DNA from: Microbacterium sp. A20
GTDB taxonomy: Bacteria > Actinomycetota > Actinomycetes > Actinomycetales > Microbacteriaceae
Reading direction: 5' to 3'
Assembly: GCF_004794515.1 (NCBI RefSeq)
Contig: NZ_SSDF01000036.1
Location: 1-53,836, forward strand
Length of the DNA stretch: 53,836 nucleotides
Shown here: positions 45,084-53,045 of the stretch, in pieces
Layout of the letters: the number at the start of each line of letters is the position of its first letter
How positions within the stretch are numbered: the stretch's first letter is position 1
Made by a program: the position numbers and the translations under genes
Notes under the pieces: generated by a model
The model's database searches: none
Seen by the model: the letters and a program-made list of their open reading frames with translations, nothing else
What the model was told of the DNA's origin: nothing

Positions 45084-45139
45084 CCCTCCCTCCCGGGGGT
45101 CGAGCGGCCCCTTCGCCTCCGTCGAGTGCACGGGTTCGC

Positions 45140-45183
45140 GCCGAGTGCACGGGCAGTTCACGTGAACAGGCCGTGCATTCGGC
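45140..45183. terminator. 44-nt near-continuous palindrome (family C, copy 2) between convergent genes
   Basis: GCCGAGTGCACGG (45140-45152) faces CCGTGCATTCGGC (45171-45183) with one mismatch, and the middle is the perfect palindrome GTTCACGTGAAC (45156-45167). CGAGTGCACGGG and CCCGTGCAC flank it further out. It lies between the convergent GlnQ-type and MFS genes. Confidence 0.75.
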
Positions 45184-45227
45184 AGCATCCCGTGCACCGG
45201 AGGCGACGGGGATGATGGCGCGGGGAC

Positions 45228-45273
45228 GCCGGGGCGGATGCCGGGGCGGATCCCGGGGCGGATGCCGGGACGG
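45228..45273. repeat. Tandem 12-bp repeats GCCGGGGCGGAT
   Basis: Nearly four copies lie head to tail between the family C palindrome and the MFS stop codon. Confidence 0.8.
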
Positions 45274-45290
45274 TGGGGAAACGGGACGGA

Positions 45291-46631
45291 CTACTCGCGG
45301 GCGCGGGCGGGGGTGGGGTGTCGACGGATCGTCGCGCTGACCAGCGCCGCGACCGCGCAGAGGCCCGCGGCGGCGAACCACGCGAACGTGTATTGACCGG
45401 TGTGGTCGCGCACGATCCCCGCGAGCACGGAGGCGATGCCCGCGCCGATCTGGTGCGCCGCGAACACCCAGCCGAACACGAGCGGTCCCTTGTCGCCGAA
45501 GACCTCACGGCACAGCGCGATGGTCGGCGGCACGGTGGCGACCCAATCGAGGCCGTAGATGACGATGAACACGATGATGCTCGGCTGCACCTCGGCCGAG
45601 AGCAGGCTCGGCAGGAACAGCAGGCTCACCCCGCGCAGCGCATAGTACGCGGCGAGGAGGATGCGCGGGTTCACGCGGTCTGTCAGCCAGCCCGAGAACA
45701 CGGTACCGACGATGTCGAAGATGCCGACCACCGCGAGGAGACCTGCCGCGGTCGTGGTCGCCATCCCGTGGTCGTGCGCGCTGGGGATGAAGTGCGTGCC
45801 GATGAGTCCGTTGGTGGTCGCACCGCAGATCGCGAAGCCGATCGCCAGCGCCCAGAACGTCTTCGTGCGCGCGGCCTCCCGCAGCGTGGTGAGGGCGAGC
45901 TTCGCGGCTCCCCACGCCGTTCCGCGGAGAACCGGCGCCGGCGCCACGGTGGGAGTGGTCTCCCCATAGCGGGCGACACCGATGTCGCTCGGGCGGTTGC
46001 GCAGGAAGATCCAGACGAGAGGCATGACCGCGAGGGCACCACCCGCGATGATGAGCGAGGCCCCGCGCCATCCGACGTCTTCGGCCGCCGCCGCGATCAC
46101 GGGCAGGAAGATGAGCTGTCCGGTCGCACTGCCCGCCGTCAGCACGCCGGAGACCAGTCCGCGCCGAGTGGCGAACCAGGTGTCGGTGATGGTCGCGGCG
46201 AACACCAGCGCCATGGATCCCGTGCCGAGCCCGATCAGCACACCCCAGGTCAGGATGAGCTGTCCGGGTGTGGCGACGAACACGCTGAGTGCCGCGCCCG
46301 CCCCGATCACGAAGAGTGCGACGACCGTGACGGCGCGGATGCCGAAGCGCTGCATGAGGGCGGCGGCGAACGGGGCGATGAGGCCGTAGAGCAGCAGGTT
46401 GATCGAGACCGCCAGCGACAGCTCGGCCGTGCTCCACCCGAACTCCTCTTCGAGCGGCACCATGAGCACGCCGGGGGCTGCGCGGAATCCGGCGGCTCCG
46501 ATGAGGGCGATGAGGGCGACGAGGGCCACGGTCCACGCCGGGTGGAAGCGGCGCTGACGCGCGCGGACGGGCTTGGCGGTCGGCTCGGCGGTCGGCTCGG
46601 CGGTCGGCTCGTCCACCGATTCGGCGGTCAT
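45291..46631 (-). CDS. MFS transporter controlled by an HxlR regulator
   Basis: The 446-residue protein has about 12 membrane segments after a 25-residue N-terminal tail with EPTA repeats. GTGSMALVFAATITDTWFATRRGLVSGVLTAGSATGQL, split over helices 4 and 5, resembles the oxalate/formate- and monocarboxylate-type MFS groups. Substrate unknown. ATG 46631 overlaps the stop of the upstream HxlR gene, so they form one unit. The longer open frame upstream runs through the regulator in another phase and is not used. Confidence 0.9.
   Translation of the reverse strand: MTAESVDEPTAEPTAEPTAKPVRARQRRFHPAWTVALVALIALIGAAGFRAAPGVLMVPLEEEFGWSTAELSLAVSINLLLYGLIAPFAAALMQRFGIRAVTVVALFVIGAGAALSVFVATPGQLILTWGVLIGLGTGSMALVFAATITDTWFATRRGLVSGVLTAGSATGQLIFLPVIAAAAEDVGWRGASLIIAGGALAVMPLVWIFLRNRPSDIGVARYGETTPTVAPAPVLRGTAWGAAKLALTTLREAARTKTFWALAIGFAICGATTNGLIGTHFIPSAHDHGMATTTAAGLLAVVGIFDIVGTVFSGWLTDRVNPRILLAAYYALRGVSLLFLPSLLSAEVQPSIIVFIVIYGLDWVATVPPTIALCREVFGDKGPLVFGWVFAAHQIGAGIASVLAGIVRDHTGQYTFAWFAAAGLCAVAALVSATIRRHPTPARARE
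46576..46612 (-). repeat. Tandem 12-bp repeats encoding EPTA units
   Basis: About three in-frame copies of the CGGCGGTCGGCT unit at the start of the MFS gene encode EPTAEPTAEPTA in the cytoplasmic tail. Confidence 0.8.
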
Positions 46632-47107
46632 GCCGCGCGCCCGGCGTGGAGCGCGAAGGGCTCCCCGCCCATGCTGCGTCGTGCCCAGCGGGTGCTGTCG
46701 GCGTCGAGCGGCGCCGCACAGGTCGCGCACCAGTCCACCGACTCCGAGACGTCGCCGCACCGGCTGCAGCTGACCGTCAGGCCCCAGGACCCCCTCGGGT
46801 CGGTGATGCGGGAGAAACGTGCGTAGGCGTGCAGGATCGGGAGCGTCTGGCGCCCCGCGTCCGTCAGCCGGTAGCCGCTGCGGGCGTCGTCGGGTTCTTC
46901 GCGCGCGACGAGGTCGGCCTCGCCCATCGCGGTCAGTCGCCGGGAGAGCACCGAGTCGGCCGCGCCGGTCGCCTCGCGCAGCTGCTCGAAGCGGGTGCGA
47001 CCCGAGAAGAGCTCGCGCAGGATGAGCAGCACCCACGGGTCGGCGAGCACATCGGCGGAGTGAGCGATCGGGCAGGTCGAGGACGACCAGTCGGAGCGGA
47101 GCGGCAT
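46628..47107 (-). CDS. HxlR family regulator with a C-terminal zinc-ribbon-like extension
   Basis: The 159-residue protein has the HxlR winged helix (CPIAHSADVLADPWVLLILRELFSGRTRFEQLREATGAADSVLSRRL, split over helices) including the early Cys. Unlike the usual 100-130 residue members it continues into CSRC-N10-CATC, two CxxC pairs likely to bind zinc. Redox- or electrophile-sensing through cysteines is known for some HxlR proteins and is possible here. It overlaps the MFS gene and has a 15-bp palindrome just upstream. Confidence 0.9.
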   Translation of the reverse strand: MPLRSDWSSSTCPIAHSADVLADPWVLLILRELFSGRTRFEQLREATGAADSVLSRRLTAMGEADLVAREEPDDARSGYRLTDAGRQTLPILHAYARFSRITDPRGSWGLTVSCSRCGDVSESVDWCATCAAPLDADSTRWARRSMGGEPFALHAGRAA

Positions 47108-47114
47108 CCATCCA

Positions 47115-47129
47115 CTTTCTTGAAGAAAG
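47115..47129. promoter_or_regulatory. Palindrome CTTTCTTGAAGAAAG upstream of the HxlR gene
   Basis: A perfect 7-1-7 palindrome, AT-rich against its surroundings, 8 nt before the start codon. It is the likely autoregulatory operator of the HxlR protein. Confidence 0.75.
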
Positions 47130-47220
47130 CTCGCCGCGTCAACCGCGACCTCGACGTTGGCAGGATTCGCGTCGGGATTCGTCCGAAATCACGCGCCACC
47201 GCTGCCGTGGGCGCCGGATG

Positions 47221-47333
47221 CCGAGTGCACGGGATACTGTCGAGCGCACGGGGCGTTCTCGTCGAGATGCCGTGCTGTCGCGGACAAGCCGTGCGTTCGC
47301 CGAGGCGGCAGAGTCGCGAAGCCGTGCACTCGG
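47221..47333. repeat. Inverted repeat with GAGTGCACGG arms (family C, copy 3) between the HxlR and purD genes
   Basis: CCGAGTGCACGG (47221-47232) is exactly complementary to CCGTGCACTCGG (47322-47333). Degenerate internal copies such as CGAGCGCACGG and CCGTGCGTTCG lie between them. It follows purD on the minus strand. Confidence 0.7.
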
Positions 47334-47384
47334 CGAGGCGTGCAGGCGCAGGTGCAGGGCGTGCGGGCGGCGGGGCGCCGCGGG

Positions 47385-48662
47385 CTAGTCCGCGACGCGG
47401 GCGGCGATGTCGGTGCGGTAGTGCGAACCGTCGAGGCGGATGCGGGCGATCGCCTCATACGCCCGGTCGCGCGCGGTGCGGAAGTCGGAGGCCACGGCCA
47501 CAACGTTCAGCACGCGCCCACCCGTCGCGATGAGCGATCCGCCGGGAGCATCCGGGCTCGCGGTCGCGGCGTGCACGAGGCGGACGCCCTCGACGGCCGC
47601 GGCGTCGGCCAGACCCTCGATCGGGCGCCCGGTCTGCGGTGCCTCGGGGTAGCCCTCGCTGGCCAGCACGACCGTGATCGCCACGTCATCACTGAACTCG
47701 GGCTCCGGCTGGTCCTCCAGGGTGCCGGATGCCGCGGCGAACAGCAGCTGCGACAGCGGGGTGACCAGGCGGGGCAGCACGATCTGCGTCTCGGGGTCGC
47801 CGAAGCGCGCGTTGAACTCGATCACGCGCACGCCCGCCGGGGTCAGGATCAGGCCCGCGTAGAGAAGCCCGATGAACGGGGTGCCCTCCGCGTCGAGCTG
47901 GCGCACCACGGGGAGCGCCACGTCGCGCGTGACCTCTTCGACGAAGGCCTGCTCGCTGCCGAACTGGTCGGCGAGCCAGGGCAGCGGGGAGTAGGCGCCC
48001 ATGCCACCCGTGTTGGGTCCGGCGTCGCCGTCGAGTGCGCGCTTGAAGTCCTGGGCGGGGCTGAGCGCGCGCACGGTGTCGCCGTCGCTCAGGAAGAACA
48101 GGGAGACCTCGGGGCCCGAGAGGAACTCCTCGATGAGCACCGGGCCGGCGGGGAGGTACTGCTGGGCGTGGGCGAGGGCTTCGGCGCGATCGGACGTGAC
48201 GATGACGCCCTTGCCGGCTGCGAGGCCGTCGGCCTTGACCACGTACGGTGCGCCGAGATCGTCGAATGCGGCCTCGACCTCGCTCGTGCTGGCGGCGCGG
48301 ACAGCGCGTCCGGTCGGCACTCCGGCGGCATCCATCACCCGCTTCGCGAACGACTTCGAGCCCTCGAGCTGTGCTGCGGCCTTGCCCGGTCCGAACACCG
48401 GGATGCCGCGGACGCGCAGGGCGTCGGCCACTCCGGCGACGAGGGGGGCCTCGGGCCCGACGACGACCAGATCGATCGCGTGCTCGTGGGCGAAAGCGGT
48501 GACCGCTCCGCCGTCGAGAGGGTCGACCGAGACGGGGGTCGCATCCTGCGCGATGCCGGCGTTGCCGGGAGCGACGAAGATCTCGTGCTCCGTCTGCTCG
48601 GCCCGCAGGGCGAGGATGATCGCGTGCTCACGGGCACCGGAACCGAGGACGAGAATCTTCAC
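47385..48662 (-). CDS. purD: Phosphoribosylamine-glycine ligase (GAR synthetase)
   Basis: The 425-residue ATP-grasp enzyme begins KILVLGSGAREHAIILAL and shows GPEAPLVAGVADALR, YVVKADGLAAGKGVIV and EFNARFGDPETQ, the PurD signatures. It joins phosphoribosylamine to glycine in purine synthesis. GTG 48662 has TAGTCT six bases upstream and no Shine-Dalgarno, so a leaderless mRNA is likely. It is flanked by inverted repeats of families B and C. Confidence 0.96.
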   Translation of the reverse strand: MKILVLGSGAREHAIILALRAEQTEHEIFVAPGNAGIAQDATPVSVDPLDGGAVTAFAHEHAIDLVVVGPEAPLVAGVADALRVRGIPVFGPGKAAAQLEGSKSFAKRVMDAAGVPTGRAVRAASTSEVEAAFDDLGAPYVVKADGLAAGKGVIVTSDRAEALAHAQQYLPAGPVLIEEFLSGPEVSLFFLSDGDTVRALSPAQDFKRALDGDAGPNTGGMGAYSPLPWLADQFGSEQAFVEEVTRDVALPVVRQLDAEGTPFIGLLYAGLILTPAGVRVIEFNARFGDPETQIVLPRLVTPLSQLLFAAASGTLEDQPEPEFSDDVAITVVLASEGYPEAPQTGRPIEGLADAAAVEGVRLVHAATASPDAPGGSLIATGGRVLNVVAVASDFRTARDRAYEAIARIRLDGSHYRTDIAARVAD

Positions 48663-48668
48663 GCGTCC

Positions 48669-48674
48669 AGACTA
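48669..48674 (-). promoter_or_regulatory. Leaderless -10 box of purD
   Basis: TAGTCT followed by GGACGC and the GTG start on the minus strand. Confidence 0.68.
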
Positions 48675-48709
48675 CCGAGGCTCGCGCTCCGGGTTTCGGC
48701 GCGTGGCGC

Positions 48710-48795
48710 GTTCACAACTCAGGAGAAACTCGCCCGGTCGGCGGCCGGCAGCGGCGTGTCGGGCCCGATTGGCACGTTCTTGAGGAGTTATGAAC
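48710..48795. repeat. Inverted repeat GTTCACAACTC (family B, copy 2) between the NUDIX and purD genes
   Basis: GTTCACAACTC (48710-48720) pairs with GAGTTATGAAC (48785-48795) with one mismatch, and the flanking AGGAGAA and TTCTTGA resemble copy 1. It follows the NUDIX gene, so it may terminate it. Confidence 0.7.
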
Positions 48796-48829
48796 GGGAA
48801 GCGGCCGAGACTCCGCGCCGCAGACCGGC

Positions 48830-49504
48830 TCAGAGCTCGATCACACGCTCCACCGATGCGTCCCAGGGAACGGTCCATCCCGCCGCGTCGAACAGCGCAT
48901 CGAGCACCATCGCGGTGAAGCCCCACACGATCGTCCCATCGACGTCGAACGCCGGTCCGCGGAAGGTGCGGCCCATCCGCGTGAGTGTCGAGGTGAACCG
49001 GGTCGCGGGGTCGAGCAGTTGCGCGACCGGAACCCGGAACACTTCGACCGTCTCGGCATGGTCGACGGCAACGACCCTCGATGGCGACTGCCACCAGGCG
49101 AGTACGGGTGCGACGAGGTGGTTGCTTGCAGCGAGGGGGATCACGGGCAGCGTCGCCAGGATCTCGACGCCGGCCGGATCGAGCCCGGTCTCCTCCTCGG
49201 CCTCGCGCAGCGCCGTGGCGACCAGATCCGCATCGTCCGCCTCGACTCGGCCTCCGGGGAACGACACCTGTCCCGGATGGGAGGAGAGGGTGGGCGCTCG
49301 CCGCTGCAGCAGTACGTCGAGGTCGCGGGCGACGGCGGCGTCGGCTGTCGCGGCGGGCGTGCGGTCCAGCACCCCGAACAGAATGAGCACCGCGGCATCG
49401 TGCGCGTTGTGCGGGTCGGCGAGGGGCGGGATCCGGACGCCCCAGGAGTGGTCGGCGACGGCGGCGAGCAGCTCGGCGCGGGCGCCCTGCGGATGCATGC
49501 TCAT
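48830..49504 (-). CDS. NUDIX hydrolase, CoA pyrophosphatase (NudL) type
   Basis: The 224-residue protein carries the CoA-ase signature RRAPTLSSHPGQVSFPGG directly followed by the NUDIX box G-X5-E-X7-REAEEETGL. That combination marks pyrophosphatases that cut CoA and acyl-CoA to phosphopantetheine and 3',5'-ADP. ATG 49504 is used; ATG 49498 is two codons further in. TAAGCT seven bases upstream suggests a leaderless transcript. It is divergent from the sterol-carrier gene. Confidence 0.9.
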   Translation of the reverse strand: MSMHPQGARAELLAAVADHSWGVRIPPLADPHNAHDAAVLILFGVLDRTPAATADAAVARDLDVLLQRRAPTLSSHPGQVSFPGGRVEADDADLVATALREAEEETGLDPAGVEILATLPVIPLAASNHLVAPVLAWWQSPSRVVAVDHAETVEVFRVPVAQLLDPATRFTSTLTRMGRTFRGPAFDVDGTIVWGFTAMVLDALFDAAGWTVPWDASVERVIEL

Positions 49505-49511
49505 GCGTCCG

Positions 49512-49551
49512 AGCTTAGGACGCGTCGGGAGCGCGTGGCCGGTTCTAGGCT
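49512..49551. promoter_or_regulatory. Divergent leaderless -10 boxes of the NUDIX and sterol-carrier genes
   Basis: On the minus strand TAAGCT (49512-49517) lies seven bases from the NUDIX ATG. On the plus strand TAGGCT (49546-49551) lies six bases from ATG 49558. Both genes are therefore driven from a 53-bp gap, so the two promoters must overlap upstream. Confidence 0.65.
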
Positions 49552-49557
49552 GGGGGA

Positions 49558-49926
49558 ATGGCCAGGAAGATCGACATCATCGACGGGCGGGTGGCGCTGG
49601 ATGCCGTTCGCGCTGCCGATGCCGCCGGCGCGAAGCCGCAGCGGACCGACCTCGCCACGGCGGTGCGCTACCTGTTGCAGCTGCTCGACGAGAAGGCTCC
49701 GGGAAACAGTGTCGAGGTCCGGGTGCCGCCCTTCGGCGCGGTGCAGGTGATCCAGGGCCCCCGCCACACGCGCGGCACCCCGCCGAACGTCGTCGAGATG
49801 GATGCCGCGACGTGGATCGCCGTGGCCACCGGCATGGAGCCCTGGGCGGATGCCGCAACAGCGGGCCGCATCCATGCCTCGGGAACGCGCGCGGATCTCA
49901 GCGACGTGCTCCCGGTGCGTCCCTAG
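49558..49926 (+). CDS. Sterol carrier family protein (bacterial SCP-like domain)
   Basis: The 122-residue protein (TDLATAVRYLLQLLDEKAPGNSVEVRVPPFGAVQVIQGPRHTRGTPPNVVEMDAATWIAVATG, split over its fold) matches the actinobacterial SCP orthologue domain, a small lipid-binding fold conserved in this order of bacteria. Ligand and role are unknown. It appears leaderless and is convergent with hmuV. Confidence 0.85.
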   Translation: MARKIDIIDGRVALDAVRAADAAGAKPQRTDLATAVRYLLQLLDEKAPGNSVEVRVPPFGAVQVIQGPRHTRGTPPNVVEMDAATWIAVATGMEPWADAATAGRIHASGTRADLSDVLPVRP

Positions 49927-49934
49927 TCGACCAC

Positions 49935-50714
49935 TCAGCGCCGCGCGACCACCAGCGGCACTCCCGTCGCGGGGTGCGGGAACACGTCGACCGCCTGTCC
50001 GTAGACCTGCTCGATCCGTTCGGCCGTGAGCACCTCGGCCGCCGGCCCCGTCGCCGCGACCCGGCCGTCGGAGAGCAGTGTGACCCGGTCGGCGTGCGCG
50101 AGCGCGGCGTTGAGGTCGTGCAGCACGATCGCCACGGCGATGCCGGCATCCGCGCGCCCGCGGATCAGCCGCATGACGTCTTCGTGATGCTTGAGGTCGA
50201 GGGCGGCGGTCGGCTCGTCCAGCAGCAGGATGCCGGTGCTCTGGGCGATCACGCGGGCGAGGGCGACGCGAGCGCGCTCGCCGCCGGAGAGTGAGGGCAC
50301 CGCGCGGGCTTTGAGGGCGGTCACCTCGGTCTGCGCCATCGCGGATGACACCAGCTCGTCGTCTTCGTCGGCCGCGGGCGTGCGTGCCCACGGCGTCCGC
50401 CCCATGCGCACGACCTGCTCGGCGCTGAACGGGAACGTGACGGAGTTCTCCTGCAGCAGCACGGCCCGCTCCCGGGCGAGGAGGCGGGGCTTCACGCGTT
50501 CGATGGGCTGACCGTCGATCTCGACCGTGCCCGCTTGCGCGCTGACATCGCCGGCGAGAACCCCGAACAGGGTGGACTTGCCGGCGCCGTTCGGGCCGAC
50601 GAGTGCGTGGATCTCCCCGGCGTGGATCTCGATGGACGCGTCGTCGAGGATCATCCGCCCCTCACCGACGCGCACCGTGAGCCCCGCCCCGCGGAGCCGC
50701 ACGGTCACGCCCAT
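49935..50714 (-). CDS. hmuV: Heme ABC transporter ATPase HmuV
   Basis: The 259-residue ATPase has Walker A GPNGAGKST, LLQENSVTFPFSAEQVVRMGRTPW (Q-loop region of the siderophore/heme class), signature LSGGERARVALARV and Walker B ILLLDEPTAALDLKHHE. It energises heme import with HmuU. ATG 50714 overlaps the hmuU end by 10 bp; GTG 50708 is an alternative. It is the last gene of hmuTUV. Confidence 0.92.
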   Translation of the reverse strand: MGVTVRLRGAGLTVRVGEGRMILDDASIEIHAGEIHALVGPNGAGKSTLFGVLAGDVSAQAGTVEIDGQPIERVKPRLLARERAVLLQENSVTFPFSAEQVVRMGRTPWARTPAADEDDELVSSAMAQTEVTALKARAVPSLSGGERARVALARVIAQSTGILLLDEPTAALDLKHHEDVMRLIRGRADAGIAVAIVLHDLNAALAHADRVTLLSDGRVAATGPAAEVLTAERIEQVYGQAVDVFPHPATGVPLVVARR

Positions 50715-51778
50715 CCTCCGGAGCGACGGCGCGTGCGCACGAGCAGCCAGAGGAAGAACGGCCCGCCCACGAGCGAGGTGATCATGCCGATCGGCAGGTC
50801 GGCGAGCGGAACGGCCGTGCGCGCGACAAGATCGGCGACGGCGATCAGCAGCGCGCCACCGAGGGCCGACGCGATCACCAACGGCAGGTGGGCGGGGCCG
50901 ATCAGCATGCGCATCAGGTGCGGCACGACGAGTCCTGCGAAACCGATGATTCCGGCGAACGCGACGGCCGCGCACACGAGCAGGGCCACGGTCACGATGA
51001 CCACGATCCGCAGCAGCTCGACGTTGACGCCGAGGTGCCGCGCGGTGCGCTCGCCGAGGGCGAAGAGATCGAGGCTGGGTGCCACGATCAGTGCGACGAC
51101 CACGCCGATCAGGACCAGCGGTGCGACCAGCTGGATGTTCGACCACAGCGCGCCGTTCAGCGACCCGAGCTGCCAGAACACGATCTGCTCGCGCGTCGAC
51201 GTGGTGCCGAGGAAGGTGAAGAAGGCCAACCCCGCGCCGGCGATCGCGTTGATCGCGATGCCGGTGAGCAGCAGTGTCACGACCTCGGTGCGGCCGCCGG
51301 ATCGGCTGATGAAGTACACCGAGAACACCGCGATCAGCCCGCCGGCGAACGCGAATGCCGGCGTGGTCCACATGCCGAAGGTCGCCAGGCCGAACGTGAT
51401 GCTCGCCGCCGCGCCGAGTGCCGCGCCCGAGGAGACGCCGACGACACCGGCATCCGCGAGCGGGTTGCCGAAGATCGCCTGCATGAGCACGCCCGAGACG
51501 GCGAGTGCGGCGCCGACGAGGAGCCCGAGCACGATGCGCGGCATCCGCAGGTTGAAGATCACGCCGTAGTCGGTGGATGCCGAGGGCGCCCAGGCGGTGT
51601 CGATACCGATGCCGCGCAGCAGCACGCCGACGAGCGAGGTGGGGGACAGGTCGTACTGCCCGCTCGTGATCGAGACGACGCAGGTGATCGCGAGTGCGAC
51701 GACCAGGCCAGCCGTCACCAGGGCGAAGCGCAGCCCCCGGTGCCTGGTCGGCGTCGGTGTGACGACCTCCCCGGTCAC
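50705..51778 (-). CDS. hmuU: Heme ABC permease HmuU (FecCD family)
   Basis: The 357-residue protein has about ten membrane helices and FecCD motifs: LRMPRIVLGLLVGAALAVSGVLMQAIFGNPLADAG (split over the conserved RxPR and Q-x-FxNPLA parts), GVSSGAALGAA and GFAGLVVPHLMRML. It moves heme across the membrane. Its GTG start overlaps the hmuT stop and its end overlaps hmuV. Confidence 0.93.
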   Translation of the reverse strand: MTGEVVTPTPTRHRGLRFALVTAGLVVALAITCVVSITSGQYDLSPTSLVGVLLRGIGIDTAWAPSASTDYGVIFNLRMPRIVLGLLVGAALAVSGVLMQAIFGNPLADAGVVGVSSGAALGAAASITFGLATFGMWTTPAFAFAGGLIAVFSVYFISRSGGRTEVVTLLLTGIAINAIAGAGLAFFTFLGTTSTREQIVFWQLGSLNGALWSNIQLVAPLVLIGVVVALIVAPSLDLFALGERTARHLGVNVELLRIVVIVTVALLVCAAVAFAGIIGFAGLVVPHLMRMLIGPAHLPLVIASALGGALLIAVADLVARTAVPLADLPIGMITSLVGGPFFLWLLVRTRRRSGGWA

Positions 51779-52881
51779 TTCGCGGGCTCGGGGGTGTACA
51801 GGGCGCGGGCCAGGGCGCCGATCACATCGGCGGTGCGCGGGCCGAAGCTCAGGATCTCGCTGTCGGCCATGTCGATCACGCGACGGTTCGCTCCGGCGGG
51901 CGTCTCGGCGACGGCGGGGATCCGTTCGATGAGCCCGTCGATGCCGCCGACGGATTCGAGTCCGTCGGTCATCATCACGAGCACATCGGGCTGCGCGGCG
52001 ACGAGGGCCTCCGCGGTCATGGGCTTCATGCCCTCCCAGCCGATCTCGGCGGCGACGTCGACCCCGCCCACCGCGTCGATGAGGGAGTCGGCGCCGGAGT
52101 CCTCGCCGAAGATGTAGTAGACGTTCGCGCTGCCGCGCACGTAGAGGAAGAGCATCCGCGCGCGATAGGCCTCATCCGCGGGCACGACTTCGGCGATCTC
52201 GGCGAGCGTCTCGTCGACCGAGGCGTCGAGCCGCGCGATGAGCGCCTCGCCCCGGCTCGGCACCCCCAGGGCCGTCGCGATCTCGGTGACCAGCTCGTCG
52301 GTGGTGTCGAGCCGCCGGTCGCTGGAGATCACCACGACCGCGATGCCCGCGTCGCGCAGCTGCTGACGAACCTCCTTCGGACCGATCGTGGTGTCGGTGA
52401 GGACGACGGTCGGCGCGAGTTCGAGGATCGCCTCGGCGTTCAGCGTGTGACCGGTCTTCGTGACGACCGGGAGGTCTTCCGTGCCGGCGAAGACCGTCGA
52501 CGCGTCGCGCCCGACCACCTGGTCGCCGAGTCCGAGGGCGAAGACGGTCGAGGCGATCGTGCCTGAGATGTCGATCGGGAGGATGCGGTCGACGTCGGTG
52601 ATCTCGATCTCTCGGCCCTCGCTGTCGGTCACCGTCACCGGGAGCGTCGGCGCGGTGTCGTCATCGACTGCCTCGATCGCGCGGCTGGAGAGGCACGCGG
52701 TGGAGGGGCCCTCATGCCCGCGGACGTCGTCGATCACGTCGAGCGAGGCGAGGGGAGTGGATGCCTGCGGGCAGGTGTCTTCTGCGGCGGCGGGTGGTGC
52801 GGCGGTCGCTCCGGGCTCGGCGCACGCGGTGAGACCCATGGCGAGAGCGGCGACGAAGAAGACGGCAAAGACGCGACGCAT
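51775..52881 (-). CDS. hmuT: Heme-binding lipoprotein HmuT
   Basis: The 368-residue protein has lipobox LTAC (C20) and a family-8 binding domain: RILPIDISGTIASTVFALGLGDQVVGRD, TLNAEAILELAPTVVLTD and a C-terminal EILSFGPRTADVIGALARALY. This is the HmuT pattern of actinobacterial heme importers. A DtxR-like box abuts the start codon and includes its -10 box, so it should be repressed by iron. The transcript appears leaderless (TAGCCT, six bases, ATG). Confidence 0.93.
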   Translation of the reverse strand: MRRVFAVFFVAALAMGLTACAEPGATAAPPAAAEDTCPQASTPLASLDVIDDVRGHEGPSTACLSSRAIEAVDDDTAPTLPVTVTDSEGREIEITDVDRILPIDISGTIASTVFALGLGDQVVGRDASTVFAGTEDLPVVTKTGHTLNAEAILELAPTVVLTDTTIGPKEVRQQLRDAGIAVVVISSDRRLDTTDELVTEIATALGVPSRGEALIARLDASVDETLAEIAEVVPADEAYRARMLFLYVRGSANVYYIFGEDSGADSLIDAVGGVDVAAEIGWEGMKPMTAEALVAAQPDVLVMMTDGLESVGGIDGLIERIPAVAETPAGANRRVIDMADSEILSFGPRTADVIGALARALYTPEPAK

Positions 52882-52899
52882 TAGGCAAGGCTATCCTAA
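52881..52899. promoter_or_regulatory. DtxR/IdeR-type iron box over the hmuT promoter
   Basis: TTAGGCAAGGCTATCCTAA matches the consensus TTAGGTTAGSCTAACCTAA at 16 of 19 positions. It contains the -10 box of the leaderless hmuT promoter (minus strand 52888-52893) and touches the start codon, so a bound regulator would block initiation. Confidence 0.88.
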
Positions 52900-52944
52900 A
52901 ACTTGACGGGCGCTGATTTGCACCTCTACGCTCAGGAACGGCGG

Positions 52945-52963
52945 CTTGCTTAGCCAAGCCTAA
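52945..52963. promoter_or_regulatory. Second, weaker DtxR-like box near the HtaA-like gene
   Basis: CTTGCTTAGCCAAGCCTAA matches the iron-box consensus at 14 of 19 positions, with a complete right half CCTAA. It lies about 80 bp upstream of the GTG at 53046 and may control the divergent surface-protein gene. Confidence 0.6.
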
Positions 52964-53045
52964 CCAACATCCGACCCTTCGCCCGACTGCATTGCGGCAC
53001 CGCCGGCGCGCGTGCTCTTCTGCGTGCCCGGAGCCGTGGAGAACC

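Noticed and set aside
46632..47111. Fusion of the MFS protein to an upstream 160-residue stretch in the same frame
   Set aside because: That stretch overlaps the HxlR gene in another phase. The ATG at 46631 is coupled to the HxlR stop, and the upstream translation is arginine-rich noise.
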